Shown piece by piece: positions 24,964 to 32,903 of a stretch of DNA of 64,000 nt. Both the position numbers and the translations under genes were made by a program. Source of the DNA: Cesiribacter sp. SM1 (GTDB taxonomy: Bacteria > Bacteroidota > Bacteroidia > Cytophagales > Cyclobacteriaceae); assembly GCF_020178975.1 (NCBI RefSeq), contig NZ_JAHXBU010000046.1:62001-126000 (forward strand), given 5' to 3'. How positions within the stretch are numbered: position 1 is the first letter of the stretch; each line of letters opens with the position of its first letter. The notes under the pieces were generated by a model, which was given only the letters and a program-made list of their open reading frames with translations, made no database searches and had not been told where the DNA came from.

Positions 24964-25917
24964 TCAACTAATCCTTGAATAAACATCCACTAGCTTTCTG
25001 ACCAACACCTGGTTTATCTTTTTGTAGGATTCGTGCGTCCAGCCTGCTACATGAGGGCTCAGCAGAACGTTTTCACTAGTAATAAGATAGTTAAAATTCT
25101 CCTGCTGCATGGGGCTAAGCTGGTGCAACTTTTCGTTTTCTAATACATCAAGTGCGGCTGCTGTTACTTTGCCTGATTCCAGGGCCTGCACCAGGTCCTG
25201 AAGCGGCAAAATCTCGCCACGGGCAGTGTTGATGAGGTATATGTTTTTTCTGAATGCCTGCAGGTAGGCTGTGTTCACCAAGCCCTTGTTGTGCTGGTTT
25301 AGGGGTATGTGAAAGCTTACCACATCGGCTTCCTGCTGCAGCTGTTCCAGGCTTACTTCCTCAACCAGTGCATCGCCAAAGTCTTTTTTCTCTATATCAT
25401 AAGCTATAATGCGGCAGCCAAAACCGGCAAGACGTTTTGCAAAAGCCTGCCCCATATAGCCATACCCTACAATACCAACAGTTTTTTCTCCCAGCTCAAC
25501 ACCCCTGTTTTCTTCACGCAGCCACCGTTTTTGCCGCACCTGCCTGTCTGCACGCAGCAGGTTGTTAAACAGGCAAAGCAGCATGCCCAGTGCATGTTCG
25601 GCTACGGCATCCCGGTTACCTTCAGAGGCATGCACCAGCTGAATATTTCTCCTGCGCACAGCCTCCAGGTCTATCAGGTCCAGGCCTGCCCCTGCCCTGC
25701 CAATTACTTTTAGCTTATTTGCCTGTGCAAGCACCTCATCGGTAACAGTCATTTTGCTGCGCAAAAAAAGCACCTCGTAGCCTGCCAGTAAAGCGGGTAC
25801 CTCCTTTGCACTTACAGTAGGCTTATAATGTGCCTCAAATCCTTTTTCCTCCAGCAGGGAAATAACGCTCTCATGCATATCATCGATGATGAGCACTTTT
25901 GGCTTAGGGTTGTTCAT
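24964..25917 (-). CDS. D-2-hydroxyacid dehydrogenase (phosphoglycerate dehydrogenase-like)
   Basis: A 317-residue NAD-dependent oxidoreductase of the D-isomer 2-hydroxyacid family. The Rossmann motif VGIVGYGYMGQAFAKRL is near residue 148. The catalytic Arg is in NTARGEIL (about 232), Glu in VLENEKL (about 258) and the catalytic His in LLSPHVAGWTHESY (about 288). RAGAGLDLID near 76 is typical of SerA-like members. It lacks the regulatory ACT domain of full SerA, so either 3-phosphoglycerate or another 2-ketoacid may be the substrate. A heptamer-type repeat tract lies immediately upstream of its start (25926-25974). Confidence 0.87.
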   Translation of the reverse strand: MNNPKPKVLIIDDMHESVISLLEEKGFEAHYKPTVSAKEVPALLAGYEVLFLRSKMTVTDEVLAQANKLKVIGRAGAGLDLIDLEAVRRRNIQLVHASEGNRDAVAEHALGMLLCLFNNLLRADRQVRQKRWLREENRGVELGEKTVGIVGYGYMGQAFAKRLAGFGCRIIAYDIEKKDFGDALVEEVSLEQLQQEADVVSFHIPLNQHNKGLVNTAYLQAFRKNIYLINTARGEILPLQDLVQALESGKVTAAALDVLENEKLHQLSPMQQENFNYLITSENVLLSPHVAGWTHESYKKINQVLVRKLVDVYSRIS

Positions 25918-25925
25918 GCGGTAAA

Positions 25926-25974
25926 ATTAGTGAATGTGCAAATTAGTTGATATGCTAATCTGCTAATTAGTAAG
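25926..25974. repeat. Heptamer-type repeat tract next to the dehydrogenase start
   Basis: The tract can be read in 7-base steps as ATTAGTG, AATGTGC, AAATTAG, TTGATAT, GCTAATC, TGCTAAT and TAGTAAG. It is degenerate but keeps a TAAT/ATTA core, and it lies 9 bases upstream of the start codon of the leftward gene at 25917. A related short tract (TAATGTG, CTGATTG, TTTAATG) follows the TetR gene near 49485. Confidence 0.5.
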
Positions 25975-26153
25975 TGTCGGCGCGCCAACTATCTATTGAG
26001 AAAACAAAAGGTAATGATCAATGAAAAGAATATGGAATTATTGCAGCTGGGCCGGGGTCCGGAGTATCCAGGGGCTGTTGCATGAAATCAACTTAAAAAA
26101 TGAAATCTGCCCAGCGTTAAATAAGCACAGTATTGCAATCCAGGGTTATCGAA

Positions 26154-27527
26154 TTAAATATTGTAGAGCAAATGTGCCACTGTAAAGTAAACGCCTAGCC
26201 CCAGCAGGTCGTTGGCGGTGGTAATGAAAGGGCCGGAGGCAAGTGCAGGGTTGATGTTGAATTTATCCAGCACCAGTGGTGTAACGGTGCCCGTAAAAGA
26301 AGCAAGCAGTACTACATTGAACAGGGCAATTGACACCACCATTACCAGCTTGGCCTCATAGCCCATGATTGTAACCACCAGCAATAAAAAGGCAGCCAGC
26401 AATAAACCATTCATGATGGCTACCAGCAACACCTTTAACAACCTTTTGCCAACACTTTCGCTGAATACAGAAGGATTCGCCAGGCTTTGAAGAATAATAC
26501 TGCTGGACTGAATACCCACATTACCGCCGGTTGCAGTTACCAGCGGCATAAAAAAGGCCAGGGCTGGTATTACCTCAATGTCTTGTTCAAAATTACCCAG
26601 GAAGGTAGCAGCCAGAAGCCCACCCGTCATACCAATGAGCAGCCAGGGCAGGCGGGCACGGCTGATGCGCCAGACGGAGTCTGTTTCTTCCACATCTTCG
26701 GAGATACCACTCATCAGCTGGCGTTCTTCTTCGGCCAGCTCAGTGATTACGTCCACCACGTCGTCGATGGTGATGCGACCCACCAGCTTGTTCTGTACGT
26801 TCACCACCGGCACAGCATCCAGGTCGTACTTACGCATTACCTGGGCTACTTCTTCTTCGTCCATAAAAGTCTGAACGGAGATCACATCCGGATCGTAAAG
26901 ATCGGCTATTTTGGTGCCGGCGCGGGCCAGCAGCATGCGCTTCAGCGATACTTTGCCGAGCAGTATGTCATCATCGTTCACCACATAAACCGAGTAAATT
27001 TTATTAACATTCTCGGCCTGGCGACGAATTTCTTCAATGGTTTGGGTAACCGTCCAGTTAATGTTTGCCTTGATCAGCTCTTTGGCCATCAGGCCACCTG
27101 CCACATCTTCTTCGTAGTGCAGCAGGTCTACAATGTATTTGCTTTGTTCACGGTCGGTAAGGCGGGCAATCACTTCCTCCCTGCGGCGCACCGGCTGTTC
27201 ATTCAGAATGTCCACGGCATCGTCAGAGTCCATCTCTTCGATGTAGGGCACCAGTTCTTCGGCATCAAAATTCTTTACAAAATCACGGCGCACATCATCG
27301 TCCAGCTCAGTGAGCACCCTGGCGCCTTTCTCTACAGGCAGCAGGTTAAAAACCCACTTACAACCATCTGTATCAAGCTCATACAAAATAGCACTGATGT
27401 CGGCAGAATTAACATTCTCCAGGCTGTTCTGTACAAATTCTGCATTATTATCCTCTACCGCCTGTTCAAGGCGGTCCAGGAACTCTTTGGTGAGTTCGAA
27501 TTGGGTTATTTCTGCCTGCTGATCCAC
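26154..27527 (-). CDS. mgtE: Magnesium transporter MgtE
   Basis: A 457-residue Mg2+ channel/transporter. The N-terminal superhelical domain (about residues 25-130) has the DSDDAVDIL block and the paired CBS domains cover about 135-260 (DAVPVVNVQNKLVGRITIDDVVDVI). The C-terminal membrane domain of five helices (about 288-457) contains the pore motif ATGGNVGIQSSS. It lies directly downstream of rsmA (stop/start adjacent), so the two are cotranscribed. MgtE is gated by cytoplasmic Mg2+ binding at the N and CBS domains. Confidence 0.95.
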   Translation of the reverse strand: MDQQAEITQFELTKEFLDRLEQAVEDNNAEFVQNSLENVNSADISAILYELDTDGCKWVFNLLPVEKGARVLTELDDDVRRDFVKNFDAEELVPYIEEMDSDDAVDILNEQPVRRREEVIARLTDREQSKYIVDLLHYEEDVAGGLMAKELIKANINWTVTQTIEEIRRQAENVNKIYSVYVVNDDDILLGKVSLKRMLLARAGTKIADLYDPDVISVQTFMDEEEVAQVMRKYDLDAVPVVNVQNKLVGRITIDDVVDVITELAEEERQLMSGISEDVEETDSVWRISRARLPWLLIGMTGGLLAATFLGNFEQDIEVIPALAFFMPLVTATGGNVGIQSSSIILQSLANPSVFSESVGKRLLKVLLVAIMNGLLLAAFLLLVVTIMGYEAKLVMVVSIALFNVVLLASFTGTVTPLVLDKFNINPALASGPFITTANDLLGLGVYFTVAHLLYNI

Positions 27528-28313
27528 TTAGTTTTCCAATGCTTGGGTGATCCTGATAAAATCTTCTACGGAAAGCTGCTCCGCCCGTTTATCCAGCAGC
27601 GGCCATTGCTGCACAGGTTCGGGCAAATTTAGACTTTTTAAAGCGTTGCGCAAGGTTTTTCGCCGGGTACCAAAGGCCTGTTTTACCACGGCAAAAAACA
27701 ATTTATCGCTGCAGGGCAGCTCATGCCGCTCGTTGCGCCGCAGCCGCAACACAGCCGACTGCACCTTTGGAGGAGGCGTAAAAACACCAGGTGCCACTGT
27801 AAAAAGATACTCTATATCGTAAAACGCCTGCAGCAGCACACTCAATATACCATAGGTTTTACTTCCCGGCGGCGCGGCAATGCGCTGGGCTACTTCTTTT
27901 TGCACCATGCCAACTACCTCCGGTACCCGCTGGCGGTGCTCCAGCACTTTAAAAAAAATCTGGCTGCTGATGTTATACGGGAAATTTCCGATAATGGCGA
28001 ATGAGCCGCCCATGAGCTGTGCCAGATCAACCTTCAGGAAATCGGCATAATGCACCCTGCCTTCCAGTGCCGGGTAATGCTCCTGCAGGTAGGCCACCGA
28101 TTCGCGGTCCAGCTCTACCAGTTGCAGGGGGTATTTACCATCAGCAAGCAGGTATTGGGTAAGCACGCCCATGCCCGGCCCCACCTCCAGCACCTGTTCA
28201 TACTCCTTCCAGCCGGTGAGGGAATTTACGATGTTACGGGCAATCCGCTGATCGTGCAGAAAATGCTGTCCTAATTGTTTCTTTGGCTTAACCTTTTGCC
28301 CCTCACCTTTCAT
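27528..28313 (-). CDS. rsmA: 16S rRNA dimethyladenosine transferase RsmA (KsgA)
   Basis: Dimethylates two adjacent adenosines in the 3'-terminal helix of 16S rRNA, using S-adenosylmethionine, during 30S maturation. The motifs are LGQHFLHD (start of the fold), EVGPGMGVLTQYLL (SAM binding) and the catalytic NFPYNISSQIFFK. I choose the ATG at 28313 (MKGEGQKVKPKKQLGQ, 261 residues). A longer frame opens at 28352, but that codon lies inside a candidate promoter box on this strand (28350-28357). Head-to-head with pepA; cotranscribed with mgtE. Confidence 0.94.
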   Translation of the reverse strand: MKGEGQKVKPKKQLGQHFLHDQRIARNIVNSLTGWKEYEQVLEVGPGMGVLTQYLLADGKYPLQLVELDRESVAYLQEHYPALEGRVHYADFLKVDLAQLMGGSFAIIGNFPYNISSQIFFKVLEHRQRVPEVVGMVQKEVAQRIAAPPGSKTYGILSVLLQAFYDIEYLFTVAPGVFTPPPKVQSAVLRLRRNERHELPCSDKLFFAVVKQAFGTRRKTLRNALKSLNLPEPVQQWPLLDKRAEQLSVEDFIRITQALEN

Positions 28314-28316
28314 AAA

Positions 28317-28346
28317 TTTGTAATCCGGAAGTTTTAAATAAATTTG
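28317..28346 (+). promoter_or_regulatory. Promoter of the pepA-pdxA operon
   Basis: TTTG at 28317-28320 and TAAATTTG at 28339-28346, separated by 18 bases, match the Bacteroidota -33/-7 consensus in sequence and closely in spacing. Transcription would begin near 28353, about 15 bases before the pepA ATG. Confidence 0.7.
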
Positions 28347-28349
28347 TAG

Positions 28350-28357
28350 CAAATCTA
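28350..28357 (-). promoter_or_regulatory. Candidate rsmA -7 box (TAGATTTG)
   Basis: On the minus strand this reads TAGATTTG, matching TAnnTTTG, and lies 3 bases from the opposing pepA box. No clear -33 TTTG is seen at the expected distance. Transcription would start near 28343 and give a leader of about 30 bases before the ATG at 28313. Confidence 0.5.
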
Positions 28358-28368
28358 CACTTTTTTAT

Positions 28369-29802
28369 ATGCAGCCTGCCATTACACTTGCCCCTTCTAT
28401 ACAAGACAACCAGCATACGGCCTACCTGTTGGCTGATTCTGATGATTTGTCTGCTTATTCACTCTCAGATGCCGAGCGCAGCTGGGCCTCCTCCAGACTG
28501 GAGGGAGATGAAAAAATTATTTCCATTAACCGCTACTCCCACTGGATATACCTGGTGAAAGCGCCAAAGAAAGCTGCCGACTGGCAAAAAGCAGAAGCAT
28601 GGCGCGGCGCAGGTAATAAACTGGCCGCTGCACTGAAGCAGCAAAAAATCACCCATTTCCAGATCAGCGGACAGCCCCAACAGCAACTCCACCTGCTGGA
28701 AGGCCTGCTGCTTTCGCTCTACAGCTTCGACAAATATAAAACCAAGAAAAAGAACAGCTGGCGCCTATTGGAGCTGGTGCTGGGCAACGACCAGCTAAGC
28801 ATTGAGCAGGTACAGGAGTTACAGCAGGTGGTAACAGCTACCTGTGCAGCCCGTACGCTGGTAAATGAGCCTGTGGTGTACCTCACAGCGCTGCAGCTAA
28901 GCCGTGAGCTGGAGCAGCTGGGCCGTCAGGCTGGTTTTTCTGTAGAGGTATTTGAGGAGGGAAAAATTCAGAGCCTGAAAATGGGTGGCCTGCTGGCCGT
29001 AAATGCTGGCAGTACTCAGCCACCAACTTTTAATGTGCTGGAGTATAAGCCCCAAAATGCCGTAAACAAAAAGCCCCTGATACTGGTGGGCAAAGGTGTG
29101 GTGTACGATACCGGAGGTCTTAGCTTAAAGCCTACTCCCGGCAGCATGGACCTGATGAAGAGCGATATGAGTGGTGCCGCCACAGTAGCCGGTGCCATTT
29201 ATGCAGTAGCTGCCAATAAACTGCCGGTGCATGTAGTGGCCCTGATCCCCGCCACCGATAACCGCCCGGGCGAAGAAGCCATTACCCCCGGCGATGTTAT
29301 CAGCATGTGCGATGGCACAACCGTAGAAATTTTAAATACCGATGCAGAAGGAAGGCTGATCCTGGCAGATGCCCTCTCCTATGCAAAAAAATACAAACCG
29401 GAGCTTGTACTGGACTGGGCCACCCTTACCGGTGCTGCTGCCCGCGCCATTGGGCCCGAAGGCACTGTGTGCATGGGTACGGCTGAGGAAGGGGTTATGA
29501 AAGCCCTGAAAGAAGCCGGCGAACAAACCTACGAGCGCCTGGTAGAATTTCCGCTCTGGGAGGAGTATGAAAAGCAGCTGGAGAGTTCCATTGCCGACCT
29601 TACCAACCTGGGCGGACCAAATGCGGGGGCCATTACCGCTGGTTTATTTCTGAAACATTTCACAGATTACCCCTGGGTTCACTTTGATATAGCCGGACCG
29701 GCCTTTCTGACCAAAGCCGACAGTTACCGCGGTAAGGGCGGAACGGGTGTTGGTGTACGCCTGTTGTACCGGTTCATCAAAAATTACATTCAAAATTCAT
29801 GA
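28369..29802 (+). CDS. pepA: Leucyl aminopeptidase (M17 family)
   Basis: A 477-residue cytosolic two-metal aminopeptidase. The metal-binding and catalytic blocks are GKGVVYDTGG (K242), SDMSGAA, DNRPGEEAITPGDV and the M17 signature NTDAEGRL (residues 323-330). The N-terminal regulatory domain (about 1-160) is divergent, as usual. It releases N-terminal residues in peptide turnover. Its stop overlaps the pdxA start (ATGA), so the two genes are coupled. A well-formed promoter lies upstream at 28317-28346. Confidence 0.94.
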   Translation: MQPAITLAPSIQDNQHTAYLLADSDDLSAYSLSDAERSWASSRLEGDEKIISINRYSHWIYLVKAPKKAADWQKAEAWRGAGNKLAAALKQQKITHFQISGQPQQQLHLLEGLLLSLYSFDKYKTKKKNSWRLLELVLGNDQLSIEQVQELQQVVTATCAARTLVNEPVVYLTALQLSRELEQLGRQAGFSVEVFEEGKIQSLKMGGLLAVNAGSTQPPTFNVLEYKPQNAVNKKPLILVGKGVVYDTGGLSLKPTPGSMDLMKSDMSGAATVAGAIYAVAANKLPVHVVALIPATDNRPGEEAITPGDVISMCDGTTVEILNTDAEGRLILADALSYAKKYKPELVLDWATLTGAAARAIGPEGTVCMGTAEEGVMKALKEAGEQTYERLVEFPLWEEYEKQLESSIADLTNLGGPNAGAITAGLFLKHFTDYPWVHFDIAGPAFLTKADSYRGKGGTGVGVRLLYRFIKNYIQNS

Positions 29803-30812
29803 GCGATATTTCTCTGCATAAGCCCGTGATTGGCATTAGCCTGGGCGACATTAACGGCATAGGTCCGGAAGTAGTAATGAAGGCGCTGTCTGATGCCCGC
29901 ATGCTGGATATGATCACCCCCGTTATTTACGGATCTACCAAAGTGCTGGGATACTACCGAAAAACACTGAAGATCAATAATTTTCAGTACCAGCACATGG
30001 ACAAAGGTCCACAGGAGGCGCATATAAATGTTGTGAACTGCTGGGAGGAGGTGATTGAAATCACCATGGGCCAGGCCACTCCCGATGGAGGACGCGCGGC
30101 CCTCATGGCGCTCCAGCATGCAGTGCGCGACCTGAAAGCCGGCGTGATCGAAGGCATTGTTACCGCTCCCATCAATAAAAATAATATTCAGACGGAGGAG
30201 TTTCAGTTTCCCGGCCACACCGAATACTTCACGAAAGAATTTGAAACCAAAGACAGCCTGATGCTGCTCTGCAGCGGCAACCTGCGGGTGGGTGTGGTAA
30301 CCGGCCATGTGCCGCTTGCCAAAGTACCCCAGCTTATTACCAAAGAGCGGGTGCAGCTTAAGCTCAATATCCTGGAGCGCACCCTGCGGCAGGATTTTGG
30401 CATCAGCAAACCACGCATCGCTGTGCTGGGACTCAACCCCCATGCGGGAGAAGAAGGTCTGCTGGGTACTGAAGAGGAGCAGGTAATTACACCTGTGATA
30501 CAGGACCAAAAGAACAAAGGCAGGCTGGTGTTTGGCCCCTTCCCCGCCGACGGATTCTTTGGCAACGGCTCACACAATAAATTCGATGGCATACTGGCCA
30601 TGTACCACGACCAGGGCCTCATTCCTTTTAAAACCCTGGCATTTGAGCTGGGGGTAAACTATACCGCCGGCCTGCCTATTGTACGCACCTCGCCAGATCA
30701 TGGCACTGCTTACGATATTGCCGGTCAGAATATCGCCAGCGAAGCCTCTTTCAGAGAAGCCATTTACCTGGCCTGCGATATTGCCAGAAGAAGAAAGGAA
30801 AAGGACGCCTGA
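29799..30812 (+). CDS. pdxA: 4-hydroxythreonine-4-phosphate dehydrogenase PdxA
   Basis: A 337-residue enzyme of pyridoxal-phosphate synthesis (DXP-dependent route) that oxidises 4-phosphohydroxy-L-threonine with NAD. The motifs are GDINGIGPEV (residues 13-22), TAPINKNNI, FPGHTEYF (metal-binding His), LNPHAGEEGLLGTEE, MYHDQGLIPFKTLAF and RTSPDHGTAYDIAG. The length is standard. It overlaps pepA by 4 bases. In many Bacteroidota pdxA is, as far as I recall, close to the yceD-rpmF-fabH cluster; here a copper island of about 10.5 kb lies between. Confidence 0.95.
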   Translation: MSDISLHKPVIGISLGDINGIGPEVVMKALSDARMLDMITPVIYGSTKVLGYYRKTLKINNFQYQHMDKGPQEAHINVVNCWEEVIEITMGQATPDGGRAALMALQHAVRDLKAGVIEGIVTAPINKNNIQTEEFQFPGHTEYFTKEFETKDSLMLLCSGNLRVGVVTGHVPLAKVPQLITKERVQLKLNILERTLRQDFGISKPRIAVLGLNPHAGEEGLLGTEEEQVITPVIQDQKNKGRLVFGPFPADGFFGNGSHNKFDGILAMYHDQGLIPFKTLAFELGVNYTAGLPIVRTSPDHGTAYDIAGQNIASEASFREAIYLACDIARRRKEKDA

Positions 30813-30914
30813 AAAACAGAAGTTAATGCAGGGCTGTGTGCTATATATTTGCAGTTTCAAAAGATTATATAAACTTTATCGTTAATTTTGCAACTATAGC
30901 GACAAGCGCTGCAT

Positions 30915-30922
30915 TAACTTTG
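30915..30922 (+). promoter_or_regulatory. Candidate -7 box (TAACTTTG) before the copper island
   Basis: A full TAnnTTTG match placed 20 bases before the ATG at 30942. A TTTG lies 24 bases further up, slightly too far. Two more boxes of the same type (30844-30851 and 30883-30890) are present upstream, so the true start point is uncertain. Confidence 0.5.
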
Positions 30923-30941
30923 TAGCAGATAACACAGAAAA

Positions 30942-31403
30942 ATGTCACTGATCCGCCGTACCATATTGCTTACCCTTAGCCTGCTGGTGCTGATGTCATC
31001 CATCGGCCTTAGCGTGGGTATGCACCTGTGCGGTGGAGCCATTCAGGACCTGGCCCTTTTCCATGCGGCAGCAGCCTGCCCCATGGAGCAAAAACAGGAG
31101 CCCCTCCCCTGCCATAAAGAGGACGAAAGCAGCCAAAAGAGTGCCGGCGACCACCAGACTGCCGATGGCGACATGAGCTGTTGCCAGGATAACCTGGTGA
31201 TAGTTGATGGTGTGGATAATGCCGTAGCCTCGAAGGCATCGCTAAGCTTCAAAAATCCCGATTTACAGCTGATTGCTGTGATTCAAACCGCTTTCCTGTT
31301 CCTGGTGCCCCAGGAGGAAGCGCCGCAACCAATCCACCTCTCCTACGCATCTCCCCCAATTGTGCGAGACATACCAGTGTTCGTACAATCTTTCCTGATA
31401 TAG
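30942..31403 (+). CDS. HYC_CC_PP-family copper-associated protein
   Basis: A 153-residue exported or membrane protein with an N-terminal hydrophobic segment (about residues 6-26, TILLTLSLLVLMSSIGLSVG). It is rich in Cys, Met and His: HLCGGA (C30), CPMEQ (C46), PCHKED and MSCCQDN, and the C-terminus has a hydrophobic stretch and a PP motif. These features define a small Bacteroidota family commonly found next to copper-efflux genes. It opens the copper island, 136 bases before cusA. It is probably a periplasmic copper-binding or sensing protein; that role is inference from motif and context. Confidence 0.75.
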   Translation: MSLIRRTILLTLSLLVLMSSIGLSVGMHLCGGAIQDLALFHAAAACPMEQKQEPLPCHKEDESSQKSAGDHQTADGDMSCCQDNLVIVDGVDNAVASKASLSFKNPDLQLIAVIQTAFLFLVPQEEAPQPIHLSYASPPIVRDIPVFVQSFLI

Positions 31404-31539
31404 CCTTACTCCCTGTTTGCAGATAGGTATGCTGTTGCCTGGCTGAATCTATCTGGCTGCGCCCTGCTTTTAGCACCCATCTGCACCCCATCGGCATTTT
31501 GCCGCTCTATATTCTTTCCGTAAGGCTTTCATTATTATC

Positions 31540-32820
31540 ATGATTGAAAAGTTAATATCCTTTTCACTGCACAACCGGCTTATGGTGTTGCTTATTGCTG
31601 CCGTACTGTTTGGCTGGGGTGTGTATTCGGTCAATACCAATAAGGTAGATGCCATTCCGGATCTTTCGGAAAACCAGGTGATCGTTTTTACCGAATGGAT
31701 GGGCCGCAGCCCTGAACTGATCGAGGACCAGATCACCTATCCGCTGGTAACGCAGCTGCAGGGCATGCCCCAGGTTAAGTATGTGCGGGGCACTTCCATG
31801 TTCGGCATGAGCTTCATCTATGTAATTTTTGATGATGACACAGACGTGTACTGGGCCCGCGAACGGGTGCTGGAGCGCCTTGCCTCTACAGGCAACCTGC
31901 TGCCGGAGGGAGTTTCTCCTACCCTTGGCCCCGATGGTACCGGCGTGGGCCATATTCTATGGTATACCCTGGATGCCAAAGGAATGGACCTTGGCGAACA
32001 GCGGGCACTGCAGGACTGGTATGTAAAGTTTGCCCTGCAGAACGTGCCCGGCGTTAGCGAAGTAGCCTCCTTCGGTGGTTTCCAGAAGCAGTACCAGATT
32101 ACGCTTGATCCCAACAAGCTTACCTACTATAATGTATCTGTGCCACAGGTAATCCAGTCGGTGCGGGCCAATAATAATGAGGCAGGCGGGCGCAAATTTG
32201 AGCAGAGCAACATCGGCTACATCATTAAAACCACTGGTTACCTGGAGTCGGTAGAGGAGATAGAAGACATTGCTGTTACCACCCGCAACTCTATTCCGGT
32301 ACGGGTGCGCGATGTTGCCTCGGTGCAAATGAGTGGCGAAAGCCGCCTGGGCATCTTCGACCTTAATGGCGAAGGGGAAGCCGTGGGAGGCATCGTGGTG
32401 ATGCGTTATGGCGAAAATGCTGCAGAGGTTATTGAGCGGGTAAAAACAAAAATGGATGAAGTAGCCAAAGGCCTTCCCAAAGGCGTAGGCTTCAACATTG
32501 TATACGACCGCAGCGGCCTGATCAATGAATCGATCGAATCTGTAAGAACCACGCTTATAGAAGAGATGATTGTTGCCTCCCTGGTGGTGCTCATCTTCCT
32601 GTTCCACTGGCGCAGCGCTCTCATCATCATCATACAGCTGCCCCTGTCGGTTTCCATAGGCTTTATCCTGCTCAATGCCTTCGATATCTCCTCCAACATC
32701 ATGTCTCTCACCGGCATTGCCCTATCCATAGGTGTAATTATCGATGATGCCATAGTAATGGTGGAGAACAGCTACAGACATTTGGCAGACGCGAGTAATA
32801 GTGAGCGGGGGAGTGAGTGA
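31540..32820 (+). pseudogene. cusA: CusA-type heavy-metal RND pump, N-terminal fragment (TM1-4)
   Basis: A 426-residue N-terminal part of a copper/silver RND exporter. TM1 is at about residues 12-30, then comes the first periplasmic (porter) half with GRSPELIEDQITYPLV, and TM2-TM4 at about 345-420. TM4 holds the proton-relay aspartates (GVIIDDAIVMVEN). The frame ends at a TGA after a foreign-looking stretch (DASNSERGSE) encoded by the left arm of heptamer element E2. The remaining pump sequence resumes in another frame at 32904. An intact pump is about 1040 residues in one ORF. The break falls in the cytoplasmic TM4-TM5 loop. The gene may be dead, or the two halves may be made separately. Confidence 0.85.
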
Positions 32821-32897
32821 ATAAGGGGACGCTGATTTGAACTAACTACCACAGGTTATACAAACAATGAATACCCATACTCACTCCCTCAAAACTT
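32793..32897. repeat. Heptamer-repeat element E2 inside cusA
   Basis: The left arm (32793-32827) has units of GAGTAAT, AGTGAGC and TGAGTGA type. The right arm (32870-32897) has AATACCC, ATACTCA and CTCCCTC. The arms share a perfect 10-bp inverted repeat, GGGAGTGAGT at 32809-32818 and ACTCACTCCC at 32879-32888. Both flanks are cusA coding sequence. The element brings stops in the upstream frame (32818) and in the downstream frame (32868). Confidence 0.75.
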
Positions 32898-32903
32898 AAA
32901 ACC

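Noticed and set aside
26487-27632. 381-residue open frame on the plus strand
   Set aside because: Lies antisense to mgtE across its most conserved parts, with no recognisable motif; a shadow frame caused by codon composition.
32821-32903. Sequencing frameshift as the cause of the split cusA
   Set aside because: Both flanking frames carry stops in the interval, and an inverted-repeat heptamer structure fills it, so one or two wrong bases cannot explain it.
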